DNA of 64,000 nt from the NCBI GenBank assembly GCA_944739405.2, contig OX123182.2:69443183-69507182 (forward strand), read 5' to 3'. The notes under the pieces are model-generated. The model worked only from the letters and a program-made list of their open reading frames with translations, was not told where the DNA came from and did no database searches. Shown piece by piece: positions 22,438 to 35,704 of this stretch. How positions within the stretch are numbered: the stretch's first letter is position 1; every line of letters starts with the position of its first letter. Source of the stretch: Euclidia mi. Its lineage: Eukaryota > Arthropoda > Insecta > Lepidoptera > Erebidae. Both the position numbers and the translations under genes were made by a program.

Positions 22438-23860
22438 ATGCAAGACATACAAAATTTAAATTTAGAACTAGACTCTATTAACGTAGCTAATTGATTTGTT
22501 TGTGACATAACTGACGCGTCTAAATATGTATCTTCTCGTAACTCACTCAATATCATGACCCAAAACATACGGAGCAAATCATTTCTGATCTTGTAACATG
22601 TCTAACTTAACCACCTTCCTTCAACGATTTGATTTGAATTGGGATATCCTCGTAGGCACGGAATGTTGGCTGCCTTCAGCTAGACATATTCCAACACTAT
22701 AGAACTTTACCTCCTTATTATTCATTTACAACGAAATCAAAAGTGAAGGTGTTGTTATTTACTATAATAAATATCTAACTGTAGCGGGAGAAGAACCGAA
22801 ACTTAATGATGTCAACTGTTTGCTGTTAAAACTAAGTTCGGACACTTGTGTTTTAGGTATTTATCGTTCTCGGAGTCATAAAAACCCCTTCAACCTCAGA
22901 GATTAGCTGGATCATCTTCTATCTAAATTAAGGACATACAAAAACATAATTATCTGCGGCAATATGAACATTGACATAGGTCCAAATAGCATTGATAGCA
23001 GTAAAACGAGTAGGTACTTAAATGTTCTAGCTAGCTATGGCTTGCTCCCATGCCATGACTTGCCTACACGACATGGTCAACATCGCAGCACCTGTCTTGA
23101 CCACATAATGATAAAAACTTCAATGGACTCTACTTGCCTTATTTTTTAATCCTCCATCACTGATCACGAGTGTGTAGCCGCTTGTTTTACCTTAAATTCG
23201 TCCCTGGACTATCGTAATACTACAACCCAAAAGAGCAGCGATAGCCTAGTGGAAAGACCGACAGACTGCTACGCAGATGGGCCGAGTTCGAATCCACGGC
23301 GCGCACCGATTACTTTTCGAAGTTATGTGCGTATTAAATTGTTACTTATCGCTTGCTAAACAGTGATGGAAAACATCGTGAGGAAACCTGCATGTCTGAG
23401 AGTTCTCCATAATGTTCTCGAAAGACATGTGAAGTTCACCAACCCACACTTGGCCAGCGTGGTGGACTATGGCCTTACCCTTCTCATAATGAGAAGAGGC
23501 CCGTGCCCAGCAATAGGGCAGTAGGTATAAAGAGCCGATGATGACAACCCAAATTATTGATTTTAACTCCCTCGATGCAGTTATTAAAAATACCAATTTC
23601 AAATCTGTTATTGACTGCAACGATGTTATTATAGCTGCAGACAGCCTCATAAGCAGCTTATCTTCTGCTACTTGTGATAACTCTAAGCAAGTCTCCATTC
23701 CTAAAATAAAACGTTTTAGTAAGCCCTGGATCACCAAAGGTCTTCTTCGTTGCATGAAAAACAGGGATAACCTGCACAAAAAATTAAAACGAGATCCGGA
23801 AAATATGACATTGAGAGTAACATATAAGCGCTATCGCAATTACTGCATTAAACGCGTGCT
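22438..23860 (+). pseudogene. CR1-like LINE ORF2, endonuclease domain (broken)
   Basis: From ATG 22,438 the sequence reads through SLNIMTQNIRSKSF, the start of the apurinic-type endonuclease, then WDILVGTECWLP, IIICGNMNIDI, HRSTCLDHIMI and SITDHECVAACF (catalytic SDH altered to TDH). After an inserted SINE-B it continues as KQVSIPKIKRFSKPWITK and RDNLHKKLKRDPEN, stopping at about 23,852. The endonuclease nicks target DNA for reverse transcription. Several stops are present, and the reverse transcriptase is lost. ORF1 lies just upstream. Confidence 0.8.
23222..23553 (+). mobile_element. SINE-B, full-length, 10-bp target-site duplication
   Basis: A tRNA-like head (GATAGCCTAGTGGAAAGACC, box B GAGTTCGAATCC) is followed by a body and the end GCCGATGATG. 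It is flanked by ACAACCCAAA at 23,222-23,231 and 23,544-23,553. It interrupts the LINE endonuclease, so it is younger than that LINE. Confidence 0.92.
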
Positions 23861-24644
23861 AATAGTGGAGGGGTGGGAAGTGCGCCAGATCGCACAGTTC
23901 CGCGGAATACTTATTACGTTCTCATTAACGTGGCCATAGTGCGCGCTTGACTCGCCCATTAACAATGCCCTACCAGCAAATTGTGCATTCAAAATGAATG
24001 TATACGATATGGCGACCTTTTGCCGATTACAATCTCTTACATCTTAATTATGACATTCTTTAACTTAAAGGACAGTATAGTTTCGTATTCATGAAATCAC
24101 GGCCACTATGAATTTGCCCTTACAATCACTACGAAGTTGAAAAGTTCTATAAATAGAATGAGTGACAAGACAAGCTTTCTACTTTGCATATTCATTTTCA
24201 CTTTGTTAAGGTACATCGTCTGTCAAATATGTGTCATAGTTTCAATATCGTACCTACGTGACGTCGCATCGATATCATAGTCTTAAGACGCCGCATAACT
24301 TGCATAGTTTTGTTGTTTTAGCGAGTTTCAAATTACAGTACGTACTTACACAGTGACGTAGAGTATGTGTAGGTAGGATATTTAGCCACTTTGGTTTGCT
24401 ATCATATCGCACTATCTCAAACATATTGTTTGAGATGATATATAGAAGGTCAAAGGTTATTTGGAACAGTGAAGTAAGCGTCGTTATTTGGAATATAAAA
24501 ATCGTGATTTAATTTGGGTTTCGATAGCTATTACAATGAAAATGAATCTCAAAGAAAATAGTATCAAATTAATTTGAATAGTTGTTTTCATTAAATTTTG
24601 CAAGGTATTATGGAGATAACCTATACTATAATTTATAAAATACA
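23861..24644. other. No gene seen; a small palindrome
   Basis: It begins abruptly at the broken LINE end. ATCTCAAACA (24,414-24,423) pairs with 24,427-24,436 across TAT. Nothing else is supportable. Confidence 0.4.
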
Positions 24645-26330
24645 TACATACATAGACTCACGCCTGTTTCCCGGAGGGGTAGGCAGAGACTACGGAACGC
24701 CATTTGCAACGATCCTGACATACCTCTCTTGCTTCATTCACTCCCATCAAGTTTCTCGTGCATTCTCTTCTGTTTAGGGTATTTCTGACCTGTCCTTTTT
24801 TTAGGATGTCTCCAATCTGGTCAGAGAACGTTCGCCTAGGTCTTCTCCTTCGTCCTGTCTTATTCACACTTGCCTTATATATCTTCTTTGTCAGTCTTTC
24901 GTCATCTATCCTCTCCATGTGCCCAAACCATCTTAACATGCCTTTCTCGATACCTGTCACTACATCTTCTTTTACTCCACACCACTCTCGTATCACACAA
25001 TTCTTTACTCTGTCGGTCAAAGATACACCACACATATTTCTCCGTGCTGTCATTTCTACAGCATTTATTCTACTTTCAAGTCTCTTCTGCACTACCCAAC
25101 TTTCACTACCATACATAAGGGTTGGCACTAACACCCCTCTATGCACAGCCAAAAGTGCCTTTTTGGACACGTTTTGACTGTTCATAAACGCCTTCATAGC
25201 TCCATTCACACTATTACCTGCATCAACTCTTCTTTCAATATCTTCTTCATTCTTACCATCTCTTGTAAACAACGTACCTAAGTAAACAAACTCATTCACT
25301 TGTTCCACTTGCTGTCCATCGATCAAAACTTTACAAGCCGTAACGCATTCCTCCTTTTCAAAAACCATAACTTTCGTTTTACTTACATTCACTTTCATTT
25401 CTTTCCTCTCTAACGCACCATGCATAATTGTTACCATCTCCTGCAACTCCTCCGCTGAAGATGCAAGTATTACCTGATCATCAGCATAAAGAAGGCATTT
25501 GACGAGTAACCCATTCATCCTTAATCCGCAGTCACTATGTTTTAAATCTTGCAAACAACTGTCCATGAAGAGGTTAAACAGCCACGGCGACGCTACACAT
25601 CCCTACCTAACACCTTTCTCGATGGTAAACCAGTCAGTATGCCCCGTTTATCCTCACACAAGCTCTAGAATCCTCATAAAGGGATTTCAGAGCTTGAATG
25701 AGGCTGCTGTCCACCCCATTCATTGACAGCACCGACCACATTTCATTCCTCACCACTTTATCGTAAGCCTTTTCCAAATCCACGAATGCGCAATAGACCT
25801 TTTGACCTTTGGTCAAAAACTTTTCGGCTATGCTTCGCAAGGAAATAACCTGATCCGCACATCCCATACCCTTTCGGAATCCCGCCTGTACATCCCATAT
25901 TTTCTTGTCGGTTACTTTCATAACTCTTTCAATCAGAACCTTTGCATACAATTTGCCAACAATACTGAGAAGGCTAATGCCTCTATAGTTTTTGCAGTCT
26001 TGTTGCGAGCCTTTTCCTTTATAAAGAGGCACAACTACAGCTGTGGCCCAGTCATTAGGTACTCGGCCGGTGCTCCAGCACAAGTTATATAACCGCTGCA
26101 ACTGACCAACTATGATGCCTTGTCCAGCCTTCAGCATTTCGACTGTAACCCTATCATATCCTGCAGCCTTACCTACTTTCATACTTCCCAGTGCCTTCAC
26201 GATCTCATCCACGCCAATAACACTTTCATCATCGCTATCGTTACCATCCATTTTATCGATCGGTGTCTCTATCGCCGTTCTTTCAAATAAACCTTTAAAA
26301 TACTCTTTACCAACCACCTACCAACTACTT
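24645..26330 (-). pseudogene. RTE-clade LINE reverse transcriptase (copy 1, 5'-truncated)
   Basis: On the minus strand 26,317-25,634 encodes finger and palm parts of a LINE reverse transcriptase: NDWATAVVVPLYKGKG, DCKNYRGISLLSIVGKLYAK, QAGFRKGMGCADQV and VYCAFVDLEKAYDKV. After a 2-bp loss near 25,635 and a stop in the GVRQGC motif, 25,566-24,658 continues with YADD (about 25,480), the thumb, and a C-terminal WFGHMERIDDERL region ending KWRSVVSAYPSGKQA. It would copy its RNA at a nicked chromosomal target. The endonuclease half is missing. The tail is TATGTATG-type simple sequence at 24,645. The second copy is at 41,139. Confidence 0.92.
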
Positions 26331-26337
26331 GAACCAA

Positions 26338-26478
26338 CGGTAACAATGACACACTCAGACTCAAAACAATTTATATATCACACAAAGTGTTGTCTCGTGG
26401 GGGAATCGAACCCACAACACTGGGCGCAATGTCAAGCGGCGAGGTGGCCGCTTAATCCACTACGCCAACCCACCCACC
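26338..26478 (-). mobile_element. SINE-C (tRNA-derived)
   Basis: Minus strand: TTGGCGTAGTGGATTAAGC (box-A region), GGGTTCGATTCCCCC (box B), then the body ACACTTTGTGTGATATA and GTTTTGAGTCTGAGTG. It abuts the truncated 5' end of the RTE. Related to 13,027 and 5,298. Confidence 0.75.
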
Positions 26479-26499
26479 TACTACCTACCTACTACTGTA

Positions 26500-26689
26500 C
26501 CTTTCGCCTTGTTATGAATTTGTTGGTCCCACGTAATAGGGGTAACGGTATCGGCAAGTTTATTATCGTTACCTAACACTTTGCTAGAGTCTGTGCCCGC
26601 CACTTTTGCCCGTCCCGTGAATGGAACCCGGGACCCCCGATCAGCAGACGTAGCGTATACGTCTGCTGTCCACTGGACCACGGACGCAT
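26500..26689 (-). mobile_element. SINE-A subfamily, diverged
   Basis: Minus strand: CGTGGTCCAGTGGACAGCAG, a GGGTTCCATTCACGGGA box B variant, then GCAAAAGTGGCGGGC and a body with CCCTATTACGTGGGACCAAC. The head is intact and the tail is short. Confidence 0.75.
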
Positions 26690-27369
26690 AAACAATTACT
26701 TAATTTAGCATACCTAAGCTCTACAGCTTATCTCATATATCATATCTCCAGTAGCCAAATCCATCGATACATAGAATATGCGAAACAGACAATAGGTAAT
26801 TAACTAGATGACTTGTTTTCTTATCGAATATAAAACAGAATATCTGGTGCTGCGCAATATCTGTGTTGACAAGTAAGCATCATCTTACTAGCCTCCAAAA
26901 ATTCTGCGCTCTACAAAAACTACGCAGTTTAAATGCGGTTATCGATAAGTAAAGATAATATAAGTAATTGAGACAGACTTATCTTGGCCTATGCTGAATT
27001 TTTTATCCTTGCCACCCACAACATTACTTCTAGAATTATCATGAACCCAGCAATTAACACAAACCATTTTTAGATTTAATTGAACAATGGAAGCATTTCC
27101 TCGAAATAAAAACGTTGCAGATTAAGGACCCATTACGTTTGCTAGAAGTTGTCTTGTGTAGTTTTTTGTTAGGTATACATGTCTGACGGCAGAGCTACGA
27201 GTTGGCGGTTACAGCCACGTACGAACGCTCCGATATAGCTTTTGTGTCAAACGATTCCTTTTTTAAAACATCCAACTCGGCAGAGGAAAATTTTTAAACT
27301 ATGAAAACTTATTTTAAAATCGTTCGCCGTAAAAATCCTGTTATCTGGTATTCAGTGCAGATTTCAAAT
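26690..27369. other. No gene seen
   Basis: AT-rich stretch up to the left edge of duplication copy B. Confidence 0.4.
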
Positions 27370-27719
27370 AGAAATGAAATAACGTTGTAAATGCAAATAT
27401 GTACCGCTTTCTATATTTAAAAATGTTGCTGCGGTAAAGCGAAACAAGAAAAGAGCACGTTTTATTTAATACCAGATAACTTATAAAACACTCGTATAGA
27501 CAGTGATGTTCGTATAGAGTAAACAGATTGCGCAGAACAATCGTATCACGGAATCATGAAACTCATTAAAATATTATGCGTTTGTTGGGCGGTCATGATG
27601 CAAGATGATAAAACAGATTAAATATTTTGAACCGTAGATACAGCACAACAAAACACAAAAAAATTACGTTGGTAGAGAATAAAATGACTGATTGTTAAAC
27701 CCGTTATTCCAGTAGCCTT

Positions 27720-27790
27720 TATAAATAGAGTGCGACAACGCGAACTGAACAATCCGGAACGATACTCGTAAAGACGAACATCTTCCGTCT
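27720..27790 (+). promoter_or_regulatory. Conserved TATA core-promoter-like block, copy B
   Basis: TATAAATA at 27,720-27,727 and the downstream GAACTGAACAATC are kept from copy A with few changes, but the following ATG of A reads ATA here. Confidence 0.35.
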
Positions 27791-29567
27791 GGATAAATGT
27801 TGCAGGCCAATTGTAATGTTCGCTGGATTGCGAAGCGTCTAGTCGCCTCACAGGATACTTGGGCTCTTGTAAAATGTGTGTTGTATTTTTATTCCTTTGA
27901 AAAACGATTTCATCTCATAAACGATACGCTTACATCAAAATAACAAACCCGATACAGAAATAAGTTTGTTCTACGAGTGACCATTGCAGTTTCTATGTAA
28001 GTTTAAGACATACATAATTACACTTTACAAACCTGAACATTAAAATTTATAACGTGACTACAACGTCGCAACTAATAATGGGCTATGGAACTGCTTAATA
28101 TTTTATGAGTCGACTAATCTACATGTCATCGCATTTCCGTTTGAATTTAACTAATTTTGCTTGTATTAAGTCGAGCTATTACACTAACTTGCTGGTTTAA
28201 TCTCAATAGCCACTCTCTTCTCTTTTTCTATGGTATCAATATTATTATGAAATTATTGGCCGTTTTTAAAGCAGCGTATCGTAGAACTGAGCAGAATATA
28301 ATATCGAACGAGATGATTCTAAATATGTAATACTAGCCGAGTGCCCCCGGGATTATACGTGAAAATACATTTCACCCCTATTTTCCGCTTCGAGGTCGAA
28401 TTTTAAAAGTTTTCTTCTTACAGATTAACGTTATGGTTCAAGTACATTTTCCAAAGTTCATTTTTAGCTTCGTGGATTTCGGCTTGATGAGTAAGTCTAT
28501 TTTCTTTACGTTATTATAATTAAGTAACTAAGTAAATTCTGGCATCTTTTGCTATTCCAGATTCTTTTAATGCGGCTCTTAATGTGTCTGCTTTTGTTTC
28601 ATAATCTTTCTATTCTCTGAACAACTGTACTTTTATTTTAAAATAGTATATAAAATGTTACAAGTTGAATTGTAGAAAATATTTCTCAAGGGAAAATGTA
28701 TTGTTTACTTTGTATATCAATGACTAAAGTGGAAAATATACGTAACACCCCTGCAGCTGAGCAATGCGGATATTTATTTAGCACGCGCATGAAGATAGCT
28801 AGGTGCACTTTGCATTGAAATAATTGCACCCTATTTACTATGTACTGGCATAGTTAATCGTTGTAACTACAGAAACAGGTAAAAGTTAATCGTAATTTTA
28901 GTGAACAGTAAGTTTGTCCAAACATAGAGAGTCATTAACGAGGCCGTGCCGTAGAGTGGTTCCCGCAAGAGCTCACGGAGGCAGCGACTGGGACACGTCA
29001 CAATTGGACTGGTAACGAGCGGGTAAAGTATCCCGGGACATGGAATTTATTCCTAGTGTGAGGGGTGTAAACAAAAAAAGGTGAAATGTCTTACTCTACT
29101 AACAGTCAACTAAACAGCGATCATAGCTTCAACATTATTGTTCAACATCAACAGAATATAAATCGTTATTGTCTACCTGTCTGTACTGACGATACCGAAA
29201 AAAATAGTTTAATTAGAAATTGCCAAATTGGCAAACCATAGGTACTACGGCCGGTGCTCATAGCCGATTTTTTTCACAAAAAAGTCATTTCACTTTTATT
29301 TCTCAGATAATACATCGGTGTGTACATCGGTCAAAGTTTGTAACTATTTATCAAGATGAAATATGTCTACTTCAAAGTTTTCATAAAAAAAAAATAGTGG
29401 AGTCATTTATGATAAACAAAAAATAAATCTTTTAATACCTACATACCAACATAATTTAGTATTGAAAAAGAAATGCATACTTAAAAAGTAGAGCCTTTAT
29501 GAATAAAATATTTTAACGCCATGTTGTGTACAAATATTATTGTACAATTAATATCGGTAGTGAAGAC

Positions 29568-29672
29568 AAAATCATGTGACGTGTGGAGAACTATGGCTGA
29601 ACTCTTCTCATAGTGAGAAGACAACATGCCCAGCAGTGGGATAGTTTATATAAAAGGTTCATGATGATGAAT
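29568..29672 (+). mobile_element. SINE-B 3' tail fragment (copy B)
   Basis: Counterpart of 5,630-5,735 with the same truncation and the terminal GATGATGA, so it was inherited through the duplication. Confidence 0.7.
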
Positions 29673-29714
29673 ATTTCTGTTCTTTTGCAAAACTCTCAAC
29701 TTTCTTATGAATAA

Positions 29715-29935
29715 CTAGAAGACGCCAGCAGCTGCCAAAGCCTGCATTTTTTTTAAATTTACCCGTTTTGGCCGATCCCGTGGAAATTTCGGGAAATCCC
29801 TTCTTAGTGCACCCCTACAGTCCCCAAGGAACATACATGCCAAATTTCAGCTTCTTGCGCCCAATACTTTCGGCTGTAGCGTGTCTGTCAGTCAGTCAGT
29901 AACGCAAGGATTTTATATATTAAGAAGATAATTCT
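29715..29935 (-). mobile_element. Short non-autonomous Helitron-like element (copy 3)
   Basis: Counterpart of 5,794-6,000. Here the minus-strand end keeps the canonical CTAG (CTAG is its own complement at 29,715-29,718), supporting the end assignment in the changed copy A. Confidence 0.75.
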
Positions 29936-30884
29936 CAAATAAAACCTTAAAAGACACTTAATGTATTAGCAACGAAACAAATAATATTACTTAGAAGAAC
30001 ACAAAAACTTAAAATTCAATTCTTAATTACTTATGAAGCACACTTTGACAGTTTATAAATACTTGTATATTAAAACTCAAACTGTTTGCATTTTATAGGA
30101 GTAATTATAAAACACCGCTCAAAGAAATTAAACTGATGTTGACGTAAAAGCATAAGAACATTTTTTATAACTTTGCACAATTCGTAAACAATGATTTAAC
30201 TAGCTGTAAAAAGGTTATTACTGACAACAAATAACTTAATGGGTGGCATTTGGTTATTTATAGAGTCAGGTAAGCATGCACGTATAGCGATAGGGTTACT
30301 GCAAAGTATGCTTACTTTGAATCACATCACCCTACCGCTACGGGAGAGCGAGGACCTCGTCTACAAGTCCCAAATTCAAATCCAAGATTAAGGCTGCAAC
30401 AAGATGTACACCTAGAGACTAAAAATAATTTTCTTCACGTAGTTTGTGCGTGACCTTTACGAAATCGACTTATCTGCCCTTGAGTGTAGTCTGTAGGTAT
30501 ATGAGAGGTTGTAGAAACACCTCTGTAGCTTTTTAACTATCAATATACCTGAAATGTTTTACAGTGAATAGCGATTTCACTTAATGCCATATTTACTACA
30601 CCTTATAACATAAACATATTTTATATCATCATCTTAGTGTTTTCCCGGTGGTATCCAAGATTTTTTAGCCAACTCGGGTCAGACTTTTAAGCGGATCCCA
30701 GTCATACCTGTTCATACCAGTTCTGGAATATAGACCTTAATATGAGGGTAAAAAAATACTACTGTGTGTAGTACTGAATTTCAAATATTTATAATTTTAT
30801 TTTTTTATTTCTTTATTTTCAAACTCTAGGAAATTGATTAATAGGTAAGATATATTTGCAATGAAAATAGAACATTATACGATG

Positions 30885-31080
30885 TGGCCGTGGGTGTCGT
30901 AAGAGGCGACTAAGGATAAGACACGAGACAAATAATACGTTTGTGAAGAGACGGAAAACTTGTCATATTAAACCCTATACCAACCTGTCTGCTCAGTATG
31001 GTTGGCCAAATATTATTGTGACTAGAATTTGGAGAGACCGACACTCAGCAGTGGACTGCAAAAGGCCGTATGATAATAAA
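30885..31080 (+). mobile_element. T1 retroposon, diverged
   Basis: The order GTGGGTGTCGTAAGAGGCGA, ACCCTATACCAACCTGTC, CTCAGCAGTGGACTGCAAAA follows T1 but with many differences, and it ends GTATGATAATAA. An imperfect 13-nt hairpin follows at 31,140-31,189. Confidence 0.5.
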
Positions 31081-32007
31081 CGAATAATAGTCGACTATGT
31101 TATTTTTGCAAGTTACTCCAAAAAAAAAAATGTTATTTTTTCAATTTAGAAATGGCCAAGTAAGCGTCACGTTCCGTTTCTAAATTGAAGAATTTAAGAT
31201 ATACATTTAACACTAACGTTCAGGGTCTCCTAAACCATAACAAGATTTAGAATAGTGGATTTCATTTTGCACTCGTACCATCAGAAACAATTATTTTATG
31301 TAAACAGCATGCTCATTTTGTGTCAAGATACTTGGTTTCTTTTAAACAAAATCTTTATAAAAATAATCCCTAGCGCATTTAGTACATCGTCATATTCAAT
31401 CTAGCTTTATTCAATTAAGGACACCGGCTAACGAACGCTTAACTTTAACTGCAACTGTAGCGAAGAAAAAAAAAGATGAACTCCGAAGAAAGCGTCCAGA
31501 CAAAATATATACGCTTTACAAGTTTTACGACGAATACTATATCTTACGTGTTTTATGTTAAGTTATTTGCTGTTGACGACTTTCAGTTATCGCAAAATTA
31601 AACTGATAGTAATAATAAATAAATAATAATTTATTGTTCAGTAACTTATAACTAGATACAACTAGCTTACACACTAGGATCCCTGTGTCGTGAATGCTAG
31701 TCTCTTATGTACATATTTTTTTTTGCAGTTCTGTGAAAGTTAACCGCTCAAATTAAAAAGAAAGAAAAATTATAAAACTTTAACAAGGAATAACAGACAT
31801 GTATGATTGGAACTGCAAGTGTTTACTACATTGTATGTTCGGTATAGAGTTGTGTTTTGTTGGTGATTGGTAAAGGTGGTGTTAGTGAGTGTGTGTTTGG
31901 GGGAGTGTATATAATTATGTATAATGACTAAATAATCGTAGACCTCTAGAATACATGAAGAAAGTTTTCGGTTTTATTTTAGTCCATATTAATGAGGAAT
32001 GAGTGGG

Positions 32008-32960
32008 TCAGCTTCTTACATCTAAATCTAGCGATAGGATTTTTAAGATATTGTTTAGTTTTGCGTAAATGAAGGATCCCATAAAACGAAAACATCTATT
32101 TCCAAATTGAAGCTTACAGTGCGGTTTGTACGATTTAGGGTTTCGTAAGGGGCGCTTACTAATTGATATTAGTGATGGGGCATTCTTATGAAACCTCAAC
32201 GACACGGCCATGATGTTCAATTGTCGTACACGTAGTACGCCAGTCTCCCGGTACAACATATCAGTAGAGTATCGAATAGATTTTTGCAAGTAACCTTTAG
32301 TATAGCTCGTTGCGCCCGTTCGAGTTTTATTAGGTACGTTTTGTGTGCTATTCCCCAGACCGTTATACACCGTACCTAATGACCGACAGGCACAGAGAGC
32401 TGTAAGTCATATTCAGTGTCTTTAGATTTGCTTATCTGGCCCATTTTTTTAATATGTACATGAGTTTTCTTTAACCTGCTGCTAACGTGTTCTATTTGCT
32501 TACACCAGGTAAGGTGCTTGTCTAAGAAAACAACAAGGTACTTAATGTGGTCTACTCGCTCAAGACCAGGACAGGTGAACTAGTGACTGAACTATTGGTG
32601 CATGAATGTATTTTAACAGTTTATTGCTTGGGACATTTTGTTTTTATATTGACACTAAAGTTGATGAGTTTGGTTTTCTCAATATATAATGTTAGAAGGT
32701 TGTAGTTCAACCACTTAGACACATGGTTCATTCCTGCCTGGGCTGCCTCATAAACTCCATCCCATGTTTTATCGTAAAAAACTAATGCTCTGTCATCAGC
32801 GTAGGCGAAAATTTTGGCATTGGGAAGTACCGTAAAGCAAAGGCTATTGATGTATATAATGAAAAGAGTCGGTCCTAGGACACTTCCTTAAGGCACACCG
32901 AAATTCACAGAGTAAGTATGTATACACATAAGTGATATCGAAAAGGTTGTTTCTGCTATG
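32008..32960 (-). pseudogene. Jockey-type LINE reverse transcriptase, C-terminal half
   Basis: Minus strand, several frames. FGVP-GSVLGPTLFIIYIN is followed by the catalytic FAYADDRALVFYDK (about 32,800-32,815 on plus), GMNHVSKWLNYNLL, and after breaks YSTDMLYRETGVLRVRQL and RPLRNPKSYKPH. This is the palm, thumb and C-terminal region of a Jockey/CR1-group LINE. Stops and frameshifts interrupt it. It is inside the copy-B-only block. Confidence 0.75.
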
Positions 32961-34195
32961 AAAGCGGCTTTTATTATTAAGTTCGGGTCGTAAGAACTTG
33001 TTAACCTCTTTGAAGCTTTTGTCTGTCTGCGTTATCTTCATTTAATTTGGTAATATAATAATATGTACCTATATGAATGTTAAGTTATTGTAGTAATCTC
33101 AATAATGGTTTTCTTTCTGAAATATTTCTACTTGCGTTCATAAGTTGCTAAACTAATACGAATCCCTAGGTTGGTTTTAAAGGTAGCCCTGCGGAGCCTT
33201 ATAAGTTTGTTTATAATTTAACTATAAAAAGCGATTTTAAATTTGAAAACATAAACAAAGTAACATACCGTGGAATCTCGTATTATTACAAGATTGTGAG
33301 AGTATTGCAAATATGATAAATTAAAAATTGCTACACCTGTTGATCAAATAGAAATCAATAGCTATTTCCACAAGCATGATTTATTGTAATTTGAGAGAGT
33401 TTGAACTAATGTGGCTAATATGTCTTTATTTGGGTTGTAACTGACAGAACAAGGTTTGTATGAGTTATTTATTTATTGGCCATATTTTTGGCAATTATTG
33501 AAATCTTACAAAACCAACTCACTCACTAGTACTAAACAATACTACCTACGCCTTTAAAATATTTCTATATGTAATCAACAAATCATTTGCAATTGGAACA
33601 GTAATTATGATTTTATTACATGCAATTAATTAATATACTTGTAAATGTATAGAATATTTTTTGGTTAATTGTACTACTGTATAATTATCAATGACTATTG
33701 TGAATTCATTAATTAATAAAAATAAAAATTTACATTGAATACACAGTACCGAAACACTTTGTTATTACAGCTTGTAAAGAAAGAGCAGTATTTATTTCTC
33801 GTTTAAAGCATTTAGTTTTTCCAAGAAATACTAAGCAGATAGACAGTTATCTAACTAGAAAAGGTTTCTGATTTACTATCTAGCTGTTTTTAACAAATAC
33901 CTACTCGTATTCTATATAACTAATTTAAATGTGTCTTAAATAGAAAAATCTAGTAGGGATAATAATCCAGTAAGGACTAAACTAGATTTTTAAAAACTAC
34001 CACTATTTGAAACAATTGTAGAGCAGTAGCAGTGGGTGTTAAAGTCCAAAGCGCAACACATCTACCAAAAAATATACTTACAAATGTATGTATCAATAGC
34101 ACAGAACATATTCAACTAGAACCAAAAGAAAATTTGTCATCTTTAAATTAGTAATACTACGTATGTACCTTAACGAATACAAAGCTAGTCATATA

Positions 34196-34455
34196 ATCTC
34201 TGACAATAATAGAAATGCTTAGGGCTCTTTCTAGACATAGCAAAAGCTTTTGAAACTGTCTCTGTCCCTAATTTGTTGGCCAAACTTTATAGATAAGAAG
34301 TTATAGGCCTTGCAGTTCAAGTAATCTCTGATCACCTGTTTAATAGGATAAAGGCAGTTAAAGTGAACGATATGATTAGTGAGAGTATCTAAATTAATTT
34401 AGGTGTTCCACAAGGTCTGATTTTAGGGCCAAACATTTTTCTCATATACACAAAT
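34196..34455 (+). pseudogene. LINE reverse transcriptase fragment
   Basis: Plus frame: LFLDIAKAFETVSVPNLL, then INLGVPQGLILGPNIFLIYT, the motif A and B region of a LINE reverse transcriptase, with internal stops and no YADD box. It ends where the duplicated Helitron-type fragment begins. Confidence 0.65.
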
Positions 34456-34469
34456 GTATCTCTATGCAT

Positions 34470-34690
34470 AATTTAAGATGCAGTCCCTTGTTCATCCTGT
34501 AAGTCTGTATGAACGCAATTAACTCAAAAACTGCCGAACGGATTTTTCTACGGCTTACACTTATAAATAGTGTGATGCCCGATAATTCAAAGGGGTGGAG
34601 TCGCAGGCAAAGTGACCTATATAATAAAAATAGAAAAAGAGAAAGGACTTATTATTGCAAGACAAAACAGCTGCCATATTTCATTGTGTA
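34470..34690 (+). mobile_element. Helitron-type internal fragment (copy B)
   Basis: Partner of 6,940-7,190 with TTAACTCAAAAACTGCCGAA and GTGTGATGCCCGATAATTC. It lacks the fold-back seen in A. Confidence 0.45.
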
Positions 34691-35704
34691 ATAATGCGAA
34701 TAAAATGCTTAAGGATTGTCAAAGTCTAAATTGCCTAGTGAAAACATTATCACAAAAATCCTTTTACTTATATAAAAACAATCAGACCAACCACGTCAAT
34801 GCAAACTTAAATTAAGAACTATGTACGCGACCTGTACATATTACAGCTACACTGTCTCATGAACGCTGGAGCCGGAAATTGCGTTTTAAAAACTTACCTA
34901 CTTAAGCAAAGGAGTAGGTATACTTATTTAAAGTAAAAATAAAATACTGCTTTTTTGCTCACTTACCGTAATGTCAAAAAAAGAGGCAGTGCACTCTTAT
35001 TTTCAATCAATTACGTGCTATAGACCCTTTACACCTAACTACTAGTTTGCTTATATCAGTTTCTGTCCAAAATTAAACAATCATTGCTATCACAGTACAC
35101 TATCAAATACGTCATAACTGTTATGCGTGACGTGACAACATATTTATGGTTTAATACACAATACTGGTAGTGATATTACATCCGTAAAATAAAGATAGTT
35201 GCAAATAGCTGGGAGCATACAAAAGCGTATCCATTACTATGGGCACTGATTTGTCACGGCGCTGATTCATTAGTAGAACATTAATCTTACAACGCGACTG
35301 CGGTGTTACATGATAAAGCTTTACTTTGTTTACGTCGCGCGCCGCTTTGCCTTAGCTGCTTACAACTTCGTAGCGACGCGACGTAGCTAATTCGTAGCAC
35401 GACTTACGTGATTCTCCCAAAGATTACCGTTTTATGTTTGTTTCGGTATGTGTCACACAGATTTTAACTGACAGTAATTTAAATGGTGGAGTTGATACAC
35501 GGATCTAATTTATAATTAAGATAAGAAATAAACGTACAAGATACTGTTTTACTAATCTAAACAAAATTAATTTAACGAACTGCTTCGTAAACAACGTTCA
35601 GAATCAAATATTATTATTCACATTTAATAAGGTTAACCATAGGTTATTTACCTACCACATTTTGTAAACTTATGATACATGATATATATTTGATACATAC
35701 ATAC

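Larger units (their letters stand above)
30660..34460. other. Copy-B-only block, about 3.8 kb
   Basis: Copy A passes from GGTTGCATCCAAGAC (6,945-6,960) almost directly to the Helitron-type fragment, whereas copy B holds 3.8 kb more. The block contains a diverged T1, a minus-strand Jockey-type reverse transcriptase remnant, a plus-strand LINE remnant and AT-rich filler. It is either an insertion or composite in B or a deletion in A. Confidence 0.7.

Noticed and set aside
24758..25177. 139-codon plus-strand open frame (repeated at 41,258-41,677)
   Set aside because: It is the antisense of the RTE reverse transcriptase C-terminus and is duplicated only because the LINE is.
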